Assembly (NCBI GenBank): GCA_020629155.1
Contig: JAHDDW010000007.1
Span: 81,525-145,524, forward strand
Direction: 5' to 3'
DNA from: Acidimicrobiales bacterium
GTDB lineage: Bacteria; Actinomycetota; Acidimicrobiia; Acidimicrobiales; SZUA-35
Length of the DNA stretch: 64,000 nucleotides
Part shown: piece after piece, positions 34,227 to 41,461 of the stretch
How positions within the stretch are numbered: position 1 is the stretch's first letter
Layout: every line of letters starts with the position of its first letter
Notes under the pieces: model-generated
The model's database searches: none
Told to the model about the DNA's origin: nothing
Seen by the model: the letters and a program-made list of their open reading frames with translations, nothing else
Made by a program: the position numbers and the translations under genes

Positions 34227-35441
34227 CTATGGATGCAGATTCTTGTGTTGGCTTTTTCTTGTGTTGATGAATGCTTGCAATAAAACACTGGCAAGTATCG
34301 CTGCACTAATACAGAAACTCAGCTGTAAAACCCATGTATTATCTGCCGCTGCTCCCGATGCGTAGACAACTGGAGCGATAATCGCCCAACGCAAGAGCGA
34401 AACAACTGATAACGCTGACGCTCTAACCTTCGTATCAACCCTTTTCTGCACATAGGAAAGCATAAACAAATGCAAATACTGTTGCGCTGGCCGCACCAGC
34501 AAAACACCAGCAATGAACGCAACCATCGTGCCGAACCCCATAACCAGGTACGCCATACCGCTGATTACCGCAGCGATAAAGAAACCATGCACAGGAGCGA
34601 TCCGTGTTGAAACTTGGCTGAAAAACCCGACAGTGATAGTTTCATAGATAAAAGCTGGAACTAAGAATAAATATAGTGTCGCCGGTGTGAACCCGCTAAC
34701 TTCAGCGATTGACAATTCAAACGGACCCCAGCCCAGATTCGCGGCGAGACCTGACGCTGCGACCGCTAAAACAATAATCGGCCACCAAACAGGGTTACGT
34801 ATAGTCTCAACTAATGTGTGCATCCAGCTTGTCTTTACTGCTTCGCCGTCTGGCTCTATTTGTTTCGCTGGCAGTTCAGGTTCATGAGCAAAAAGAAGCA
34901 AGCAGACAACAGTCAATGCGTGAAACACAGCGATCGCTATGTTCGGTGCGTTACGCTGCCAAAGAAAAAGCAGCGAACCAAGCAACGTAGCGATCGCTTT
35001 CACCGCGACGGTAAGACTTGCCTGAGAGCCTGCAACACGCTCATAAAGATTTTCTTTGCCAACTTCCCTTAGGCTTTCATAGGTGAAAGCATCAAGCGCG
35101 CCCGAATAAAAAGCCATACCAATAAACTGCATAACAATACCGCAAAGCAGAGAATAAAACCCCGTGTTAAACGCGATAACTATATTGCCTGCACCGAACA
35201 AAAAACCAGCAACAATAAGAACCTTACGATGACCGACACGATCAGATAGAACACCAGAAGGCACTTCAAAACCTATCATAACCGCCACACTCACAACAAA
35301 AATAGTGCCGACCTCCGTATTCGTTACCGTGTCTCGATAGAAGAACAACCAAGTAGCAGCAGTAAACCAACACTTCGTCGCACCGAAGGCAACGTATGCA
35401 ACCGCAATATTTCTACTGTCCACTCCTGGGAAAAACCGCAT
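34227..35441 (-). CDS. MFS transporter
   Basis: A 404-residue, twelve-helix carrier with the MFS loop GVLSDRVGHRKVLIVAG after helix 2. It begins only 16 bp after the stop of a second MFS gene of similar size, so the two are co-transcribed; they may be ancient duplicates (same length, same loop pattern PTGALADRLGAKKV versus PSGVLSDRVGHRKV). The substrate is unknown. ATG at 35441. Confidence 0.85.
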   Translation of the reverse strand: MRFFPGVDSRNIAVAYVAFGATKCWFTAATWLFFYRDTVTNTEVGTIFVVSVAVMIGFEVPSGVLSDRVGHRKVLIVAGFLFGAGNIVIAFNTGFYSLLCGIVMQFIGMAFYSGALDAFTYESLREVGKENLYERVAGSQASLTVAVKAIATLLGSLLFLWQRNAPNIAIAVFHALTVVCLLLFAHEPELPAKQIEPDGEAVKTSWMHTLVETIRNPVWWPIIVLAVAASGLAANLGWGPFELSIAEVSGFTPATLYLFLVPAFIYETITVGFFSQVSTRIAPVHGFFIAAVISGMAYLVMGFGTMVAFIAGVLLVRPAQQYLHLFMLSYVQKRVDTKVRASALSVVSLLRWAIIAPVVYASGAAADNTWVLQLSFCISAAILASVLLQAFINTRKSQHKNLHP

Positions 35442-35456
35442 ACCATCAAACTCAAT

Positions 35457-36644
35457 CTATTTGGAGAGTATGAGGTCGTGAGGTTTCTGTTTTTGGTAAA
35501 GCATAAGTAGTGCTGCGATCATGAAAGTTGACTCGATAAACAGAATCCATCTTGTAGTTGCAACACTAGTGAAGTCGACAAGTAGTCCTAAATGTATTGA
35601 GGCCGCTGCATACGTTACCATAGTTAGTAAGCTTGTGATAGAAATAGCTGTCGTGTGATACTTTGAGGGGACTAAATATTGCACAGCGGCATCAAGCGGT
35701 GTTGAAGAAATCCCGAAAGCAAGCGCCGCAGGAACAATAGCCACGATACGCAGCCATAGAATAGGTTGCAACAACAAAAACGTTGTTGCTGCTATTAGAA
35801 GTGATCGATGAGTCATTATTTTAAGTACACCGTATCGGTCCATTAGTTTACTACTGGCACGAGCTGATAGGGCAGAGCAAACAGCGATAACAGAAAATAT
35901 TGCTCCTATCATTGTGGGTGAAAGACCGTCTGATTCATAGAACGGTTGATACGCAGTCCAAATTGATTCTGCTACTAGTTGAAACCCGATAAATGAGATC
36001 ATTACGTATTGGAGCAGGTTTTTAGAAACGATACGTTTCCATGTTATAACTATATGTTTTGTCTGTGAAAGTCGAGATCGTTGCGTTTGTTCTTCTTGTA
36101 TAAAAAGGAAAAGAGCCATACCTAAAAAGTTGCTCGCGAAAGCTCCTATATAGGGGCCAGGCTCCCATAGAGAGTAAATAAAACCTGCGCTGATTCCTCC
36201 GATCACGCGGGCAGAAAAAGCAACAACTCGATCGTTGGCTAGATAACGATTGTAAGCCTGTTGTGGAAGGTCTTCTTTTCTAAAGCTTGCGTGAACTAAC
36301 GTGGCGAGAGTTCCAGAGATAAGTGAAAACCCGAAACCGCTTATTATTGTGCACACTGCGATTAGTAAAGGGTATGAGGGGAATAGAAGATAGGACAGAG
36401 GGAAAAACCCCGCGACTGAATACCCGAGAATAGATACTTTTTTAGCGCCTAAGCGATCTGCTAGCGCGCCTGTAGGAACCTCAAAGAAAGCGATACTAAT
36501 TGGGAACAACATAAATAATGCGACCGTCAAGCTGCTCGACATATCTAAGATATCAGTCCCGTAGAGAAACCATATAGGCACAAGAAAATGAAAATTTGTT
36601 GCGAACCTTATGGCAAGGGCCAATTGCGTCGTTTTTTTGAACAC
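35457..36644 (-). CDS. MFS transporter
   Basis: A 395-residue major facilitator protein with about twelve helices and the loop FEVPTGALADRLGAKKVSILG after helix 2. It is the upstream member of a tandem pair. The first helix region (AIRFATNFHFLVPIWFLYG) is typical of multidrug-like carriers, but no substrate can be assigned. Codon use and base composition are more AT-rich than in neighbouring genes, which might reflect transfer. Confidence 0.85.
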   Translation of the reverse strand: MFKKTTQLALAIRFATNFHFLVPIWFLYGTDILDMSSSLTVALFMLFPISIAFFEVPTGALADRLGAKKVSILGYSVAGFFPLSYLLFPSYPLLIAVCTIISGFGFSLISGTLATLVHASFRKEDLPQQAYNRYLANDRVVAFSARVIGGISAGFIYSLWEPGPYIGAFASNFLGMALFLFIQEEQTQRSRLSQTKHIVITWKRIVSKNLLQYVMISFIGFQLVAESIWTAYQPFYESDGLSPTMIGAIFSVIAVCSALSARASSKLMDRYGVLKIMTHRSLLIAATTFLLLQPILWLRIVAIVPAALAFGISSTPLDAAVQYLVPSKYHTTAISITSLLTMVTYAAASIHLGLLVDFTSVATTRWILFIESTFMIAALLMLYQKQKPHDLILSK

Positions 36645-36733
36645 CAGTTTTATTGTAACACCATAAAAATTTTTACGATAAACACAAGATTTTCAATACT
36701 TTCAAAGCACAATCGTACACCTCTGTGCAAAAT

Positions 36734-37144
36734 TCAGCAAAGCTTTTTTGCTGCTTGCACGACCTCAACGTCATGGCGGTAGCTGAGTTTTTTGCGAGCT
36801 TTTTTGAAACTGCACCACATGATAGAATCAACTTCATCATTTTTGATAAAGGTCCCTGTCTCATATCGCATCAGCCAATAGCGCACAACTTTCTGTTTTC
36901 CTTTTGGTGTGACATACGAGACTTTTTTAATCTTTGCTTCTATAGTCCCTGAGAAACCTGTTTCTTCGAACGTTTCACGAATCGCGCACTCACGATTCGA
37001 TTCATCTTTTTCTTTTTTCCCTTTCGGCAAAGACCAATCATCATATCGATTACGATGAATCAAACAGATTTCAAGCGAATCGCCAGCACCTTTATAAACG
37101 ACGCACCCTGCGGCTTCGATATACTTTGATTCATCTTTGCCCAT
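36734..37144 (-). CDS. Nudix hydrolase, MutT-like
   Basis: A 136-residue Nudix protein with a complete box: G-x5-E-x7-RE-x2-EE-x-G in GKKEKDESNRECAIRETFEE followed by TGF. Opening AAGCVVYKG and DWSLPKGK resemble the N-terminal domain of mycobacterial MutT1, without the phosphatase half. Possible substrates are oxidised or dinucleoside polyphosphate nucleotides. ATG at 37144; the following gene starts nearby on the same strand. Confidence 0.9.
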   Translation of the reverse strand: MGKDESKYIEAAGCVVYKGAGDSLEICLIHRNRYDDWSLPKGKKEKDESNRECAIRETFEETGFSGTIEAKIKKVSYVTPKGKQKVVRYWLMRYETGTFIKNDEVDSIMWCSFKKARKKLSYRHDVEVVQAAKKLC

Positions 37145-37165
37145 AAGGCTTCACCTTACAAAGAA

Positions 37166-37594
37166 CTATTGTGTAGGCTCTTGCGATTCAGCAGCCTCGT
37201 CTGTAGTAGAATCTTCGACCTGCGATGCCTCTTCCTGAACCTCAGCTTCATCACTTGTTTCTTCTGGCGACGAAACTTCTTCTTGTGGCTGTGTTTCTGT
37301 TTCTGGACGCGTCTCAGGAGTATAGGTTGATTCAGCATCTTCTTCGCCTAGGTCCCAGTCACACACGATACATTCACGTTCGGCATCACGATTGACACGT
37401 TCACGGTTTCTTCTGAACTGGGGATCATGTTTAGGAAGCAGCATAAGCCGAGCTGTTACCCTTGTCCAAAAAGCAGCTAACATTTTTTCGTCGCCATAAC
37501 GAACCTTCATCTCCCAGTGAGGAGCGACAGGACCATTATAAGTAATGATGACGTGAGCAACAGGGGCTTGGTCAGTTATTTCAGCTTCATACAT
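37166..37594 (-). CDS. Conserved actinobacterial hypothetical protein
   Basis: A 142-residue protein. The first 90 residues form a small domain (VAHVIITYNGPVAPHWEMKVRYGD, RLMLLPKHDPQFRRNRERVNRDAERECIVCDWDLG) with an ECIVCD pair of cysteines. The remaining 50 residues are a Glu/Thr/Pro-rich acidic tail. Not recognised as a named family. It is immediately upstream of the Nudix gene on the same strand and divergent from a whiB gene. Confidence 0.6.
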   Translation of the reverse strand: MYEAEITDQAPVAHVIITYNGPVAPHWEMKVRYGDEKMLAAFWTRVTARLMLLPKHDPQFRRNRERVNRDAERECIVCDWDLGEEDAESTYTPETRPETETQPQEEVSSPEETSDEAEVQEEASQVEDSTTDEAAESQEPTQ

Positions 37595-37787
37595 AGAACT
37601 TAGGATAGGCGTAAATCAGTGAATCGCATAGGGTGGCGTCTTTTTATTCTAGATAACCTCTGCATTTTCGCTCCAGCACGGCAGCAGCACCACGTTTTTA
37701 GCGAATTTCTGCGCATAAATCTACCCTCACAGAAAATTCTTGCATTGTTGGGAACCCTTTTGGCATCTCGCACGTCTTTATAAGCAT

Positions 37788-38039
37788 ATGAAGCACAATA
37801 GTTGGATGGCACAAGGTATATGTAGCGAGATGGACCCTACGTTCTTCTTCCCTAGCGATGGGGTCGGGGTTGAACGGGCAAAAAAGATCTGCGCAGAATG
37901 TTCACAAAGAAACGTCTGCCTAGAATACGCCCTCAGCAACCGCGTCGACCACGGCGTTTGGGGAGGCACCTCAGAACGACAGCGTAGACGAATCCTGAAA
38001 GCACGCAAAGCAGGCATTCCCGTACAAATCGCTGCCTAA
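37788..38039 (+). CDS. WhiB-family iron-sulfur regulator
   Basis: An 83-residue WhiB-like protein from ATG 37788 (WMAQG is conserved upstream of the first Cys; a start at 37806 is possible). Four cysteines for a [4Fe-4S] cluster: GICSEMDP, then KKICAECSQRNVC. The G-V-W-G-G turn and the basic end SERQRRRILKARK, which contacts DNA or sigma factor, are present. Its mRNA ends in the strong hairpin at 38063-38102. Confidence 0.93.
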   Translation: MKHNSWMAQGICSEMDPTFFFPSDGVGVERAKKICAECSQRNVCLEYALSNRVDHGVWGGTSERQRRRILKARKAGIPVQIAA

Positions 38040-38062
38040 TACTTACAGCCACAAAAGAAAAC

Positions 38063-38102
38063 AAGGCTGGCAAGAAACTTCAACTATGTTCTTGCCAGCC
38101 TT
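38063..38102 (+). terminator. Terminator after whiB
   Basis: A perfect 14-bp stem (38063-38076 with 38089-38102) and 12-nt loop lie 24 bp after the whiB stop. The following T-run is short (TTTA), so it may act from both sides between the convergent genes. Confidence 0.75.
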
Positions 38103-38104
38103 TA

Positions 38105-38183
38105 GGCTATCTCTATTCGTTTTGATCGAATCGTTTTACGAGAGAGCCGTAAATGCTGCGTGCTAACGCCTCCGAGCGAGGCG
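38105..38183 (-). repeat. Dispersed structured intergenic repeat, copy C
   Basis: On the minus strand: perfect CGCCTC/GAGGCG hairpin with GCTCG loop (38167-38183), GCGT-TAGC-ACGC hairpin, TTTACG/CGTAAA, ACGATT and GAATAGAGATAGCC. Beyond it (38184-38225) a GATACCT/AGGTATC stem extends the element and ends in the same CTACAAT tail as copy B. Confidence 0.7.
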
Positions 38184-38258
38184 GATACCTGCCACTGCGG
38201 CTCGAAGCGGCGAGGTATCTACAATTTTCAGAGATACCCTTTATTACTTCCTTACCCT

Positions 38259-39674
38259 CTAGCGTAAAAATTTCTCAAAGTTTATTAGGGATGAAAAAAC
38301 ACCAGAATCTTGCACAGCATCTGGAAGTTCCCCAAAGTAGATTAGAACAGAACGCACACTCGTCCGTTTTGGCAACGTAATTTTTTCTTGTTGATCCCGT
38401 GCTTGTTCTATTACCCCTTCCGAAATACGGTTCGAAGAATACTTGATCTCACACAGATACACATTACTTGCTTCCGTTTCAATAAGGTAATCTATTTGAC
38501 AGCTGGCTTGCCGCTTATTTCGGAGCTGGAAATATGGCCCATCGTCAACCACATGTTGGGGAAGTATCCCTAGCGCCTCTCGAACAAGATGTGCGTTTTC
38601 CAAAACAAGATTTTCAAAACCATGACCTAAGGAGCTATGCCAGCCAGGCAGCTGATGCAGTTGAACATCGCGTTGCAGGCCTCGAACAATTTGTTTGCGT
38701 CTCTTATGAACATGACGAAGATAGAAACGAACGTAATTATCAGAAACTCGGTAATTGCTAAGACGCGATGTCCCAGACTTACCAATATTCCATGTGAAAT
38801 CTCTTTTAACAAAACCTGCCAGAACTAGTTCTTTGAGAAGCTTCCCGACTTCTGCAGCCGATAGTTCTAACTCTTGAACAAGCTGAGATTGAGTTCTTCT
38901 TCCTAACCGTAGCAAGTTGACCACCTGGCGATAACGCACAGCTCTCTCAGAAAAAAGATCGGAAAATATTCGTTCAAACTCATTAAATAGCAAACCATCA
39001 GCCCTAAAAAAAAGCCTACGCAAATTAGCCTCAGCAGTTAAATGTGGCTGTATCTCTTCGAGATATCGAGGGATTCCACCGACGGCGGAAAGAAACTCTA
39101 ATTTCTCTGTTTCGCTGACTCCTTTGGGCCAGAATTTCAAACAATCGGCAAGCGGTAAAGGAGCTATCTGTTTCTCAAGCGTTACTCGACCAACAAACCC
39201 TGTATTACTCAAAAGGTTCGTGTCAACCCACGAAGAAATTGAGCTACAAACAATTAAAACAAGCTTCGGGTTCCTCTTAAAAATCACATCCCATGCAGTT
39301 TTTAACTTTGGCAAGAACGTTGCGTCACCTTTGGCCATCCAAGAAATTTCATCCAAGAAAAGAAGCGCTTCCCCCTGAGATACAAGATGACCCATATTAT
39401 CAAATAGCAGGGACCAGTCAGAAGATTGAAGGCCTGAGACATTCAGATGCTTCTCCAGCTTAAGAGCAACTTCTTTCTTCTGATCTTGCTGAGATATTCC
39501 TTCACCTGGAGGCAAACCAGAAAAATGATAAAAGTTTTCAAATGTTTTACCATATTCAAAAACTAACGTACTTTTCCCAACTCGACGCCGCCCTTTCAGC
39601 ACAACAAAACTTGCAACCCGTGACGACTTCAACTCTTGAAGATCTTGCAACTCTTGAGCACGTCCAAAAAACAC
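38259..39674 (-). CDS. AAA ATPase with DUF234 nuclease-like C-terminus
   Basis: A 471-residue protein of the archaeal-type ATPase/DUF234 group. The N-terminal FFGRAQELQDLQEL precedes Walker A KGRRRVGKSTL; Walker B is ALLFLDEISWM and sensor 1 LVLIVCSSISSW. A winged-helix region (about 270-320) follows, then a C-terminal domain with a PD-(D/E)XK-like core: QIDYLIETEASNVYLCEIKY. These ATPases are often mobile or selfish and of unknown role. A 58-bp perfect palindrome lies about 50 bp upstream of its ATG. Confidence 0.88.
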   Translation of the reverse strand: MFFGRAQELQDLQELKSSRVASFVVLKGRRRVGKSTLVFEYGKTFENFYHFSGLPPGEGISQQDQKKEVALKLEKHLNVSGLQSSDWSLLFDNMGHLVSQGEALLFLDEISWMAKGDATFLPKLKTAWDVIFKRNPKLVLIVCSSISSWVDTNLLSNTGFVGRVTLEKQIAPLPLADCLKFWPKGVSETEKLEFLSAVGGIPRYLEEIQPHLTAEANLRRLFFRADGLLFNEFERIFSDLFSERAVRYRQVVNLLRLGRRTQSQLVQELELSAAEVGKLLKELVLAGFVKRDFTWNIGKSGTSRLSNYRVSDNYVRFYLRHVHKRRKQIVRGLQRDVQLHQLPGWHSSLGHGFENLVLENAHLVREALGILPQHVVDDGPYFQLRNKRQASCQIDYLIETEASNVYLCEIKYSSNRISEGVIEQARDQQEKITLPKRTSVRSVLIYFGELPDAVQDSGVFSSLINFEKFLR

Positions 39675-39726
39675 ATCAACCCCAACTTTAACAAACAGGC
39701 ATTTGTCAGTTTACTACACCAAATAA

Positions 39727-39784
39727 ACATCTTCAATAAAATAATTAACCGACATATGTCGGTTAATTATTTTATTGAAGATGT
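39727..39784. repeat. Perfect 58-bp palindrome upstream of the DUF234 ATPase
   Basis: Two 29-bp arms meet without spacer at GACATATGTC; outward the arms read ttaaccgacat and aataaaataatt. As RNA it would form a very long hairpin; as DNA it is a large symmetrical site. Its position between the ATPase start and the tatA terminator suggests an operator or a mobile-element end. Confidence 0.9.
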
Positions 39785-39796
39785 AAGAAAGCTGAC

Positions 39797-39839
39797 AAAA
39801 ACCAAAATCTCGAAACAACTATAAGTCGTTTCGAGATTT
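39797..39839 (-). terminator. Terminator of the tatA operon
   Basis: A 12-bp stem (39805-39816 with 39828-39839) followed on the minus strand by TTTTGGTTTTT, 23 bp after the tatA stop. Confidence 0.8.
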
Positions 39840-39861
39840 CTGCTACATTTACGAATGAGAT

Positions 39862-40083
39862 CTATGCTTCTTCTGCTTCTTCTGCAGATTTTACGCTTTT
39901 CTTCTTAGAAGGTTTTTCTTCGTCCTCGTCATCATCGCTATCTGCGTTTTCAAAGTTTTTCTTAAATTCCTTTTGCGCCAAACCTAAGTTTCTAGCTATT
40001 TTCGGCAGCTGCGAACCACCAAAAAGAAGCACAATAAGTAATATGATGACAATAAGTTCAGGGCCTTGAGTAAATCTTGACAT
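39862..40083 (-). CDS. tatA: Sec-independent translocase TatA/TatE
   Basis: A 73-residue TatA: short N-terminus, one membrane helix (LIVIILLIVLLFGGSQLP), the hinge FGGSQLPKIARNLG and amphipathic helix, then an acidic/basic tail. It forms the variable pore of the twin-arginine export system; tatB and tatC are not in the window. It directly follows the whiB gene at 40391 (17 bp) and is likely on its transcript. Confidence 0.94.
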   Translation of the reverse strand: MSRFTQGPELIVIILLIVLLFGGSQLPKIARNLGLAQKEFKKNFENADSDDDEDEEKPSKKKSVKSAEEAEEA

Positions 40084-40100
40084 AGCTAGATGATAGCAGA

Positions 40101-40391
40101 CTAAGCTGATTCCACGGCAGCAATGGCCGTTCTTTCTCGCTCCAGCGCACGTTGACGGCGAATGCGACGACGTTCGCGTTCACTCATCCCACCCCAGATA
40201 CCAAACTTCTCGCTATTTTGAAGAGCGAATTCAAGACAATCTTCACGAACAACACAACCGCGACATACTTCTTTCGCTTCACGAGTGGACGCTCCCCTTT
40301 CAGGGAAAAACAGATCGGGGTCAACCCCCAAACAGTTTGAAGACTCCCTCCAGCTTGTATCGAGCATCAGATTTTTCCGCCCTTGGCGCAT
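40101..40391 (-). CDS. WhiB-family iron-sulfur regulator
   Basis: A 96-residue WhiB protein with four cluster cysteines (SNCLGVDPDLFFP; EVCRGCVVREDC), GIWGGMSERERRRIRR and a basic tail. ATG 40391 is supported by GGAGGAAG directly before it. A CCGCC-TTTT-GGCGG hairpin (40407-40420) sits just upstream of that ribosome site. Closest in layout to WhiB1/WhiB2-type proteins; exact subgroup undetermined. The gap to 40685 holds no gene. Confidence 0.94.
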   Translation of the reverse strand: MRQGRKNLMLDTSWRESSNCLGVDPDLFFPERGASTREAKEVCRGCVVREDCLEFALQNSEKFGIWGGMSERERRRIRRQRALERERTAIAAVESA

Positions 40392-40685
40392 ATTTCTTCC
40401 TCCTGACCGCCTTTTGGCGGAGAATAGATCACTAACTATTACGTGACGGCGTAGTACTTCAGTGTCCCTCTCATAAGAACTTCAATACCGTTGTGCTAGT
40501 AATTACAAACGTGTTATAGGAGGATTCACAACCCACACCAGCAAGGCAAAATTCCACTAATATAGCACCTAAATCCATGTTGAACCATGGTTGAAATTCA
40601 AGAAGAATCAACCACAAAAGAGCTAAACCCAATAAAGGCAAGCCTGAAGAACACTCAACCCACAATCAACAACAAATCACAATAA

Positions 40686-41267
40686 TCAAAGACTAACTTC
40701 GACACACGTCCAAGCACCTAAGAAAATTTTTGCGCCACTAGGAACTTCCACCTCTTTAAAGGGAGTTACTTTTTCTGACATAGCATCACCAATATAGGTT
40801 CCGTTTGTCGAAGACAAATCAATAAGCGTGACCAAACCATTTGCAGAAACCTTCAACATCGCATGCCTAGAAGAAACAGCAAAATCTTTTGTCAACATCG
40901 CTATGTCTATATCAGGTTTGATAGCACGTTTCTCGTCTTTTCTCCCGATGTGAAGCTCATCTGAAACGAACTCTAAAGAAAACGGCCGCAGATCGCCGCT
41001 AGGAAAATCAACTTCGTGCTCGGAAACGACACGGGTGAAAAACTCTTTAGAATACGTTACCTCTACACGTATCGGTGACGTACTCGGCGGCATATATTCA
41101 GAACTAGGCTTAACAACCACAGGCTCGCTTTTCACCTGAGCCGTAGCTTTAGGCGGGCGAACCGAGCCAGTTATAATATCAAAACCACATGCAGAACAAA
41201 AGAAAACGCTCGACTCATGGATGTGGCCACATTTTGCACATTCCACGGTCATAGCAACCTCATTCAC
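40686..41267 (-). CDS. FHA-domain protein with N-terminal zinc ribbon
   Basis: A 193-residue protein. Residues 9-31 form a zinc ribbon (CAKCGHIHES and FFCSACG). The C-terminal FHA domain shows LHIGRKDEKRAI, DFAVSSRHAMLKV and DLSSTNGTYIGD, the Arg/Ser/Asn residues that bind phosphothreonine. Such proteins are usually substrates or partners of Ser/Thr kinases; no kinase gene is nearby. ATG at 41267. Confidence 0.9.
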   Translation of the reverse strand: MNEVAMTVECAKCGHIHESSVFFCSACGFDIITGSVRPPKATAQVKSEPVVVKPSSEYMPPSTSPIRVEVTYSKEFFTRVVSEHEVDFPSGDLRPFSLEFVSDELHIGRKDEKRAIKPDIDIAMLTKDFAVSSRHAMLKVSANGLVTLIDLSSTNGTYIGDAMSEKVTPFKEVEVPSGAKIFLGAWTCVEVSL

Positions 41268-41461
41268 TTCTACCTAGGCTTCGAGGCACAGTTGTTGAAA
41301 CAACAAGAAACGCATGCCTCACTGTCAGAATACATTGACTAGCAACATTCAAGAAGCAGGAACAACTAAATAATGAAAATCGACCACTAAATAACAACAA
41401 AACTTAACTAAAAATACCTATTTCTCATAACATCTAGGCCATATGGACCGATCAAGTAGCT

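Noticed and set aside
39636-39824. Small plus-strand frame across the palindrome
   Set aside because: Most of it is the translated 58-bp palindrome and terminator; composition is not protein-like.
40471-40665. Minus-strand 64-residue hydrophobic frame between whiB and the FHA gene
   Set aside because: No ribosome site, odd composition and no recognisable pattern; likely chance.
13509-41368. Shared 15-mer GCAGGAACAACTAAA at 13509 and 41353
   Set aside because: Similarity stops at both sides, and a match of this length is expected by chance in a window this size.
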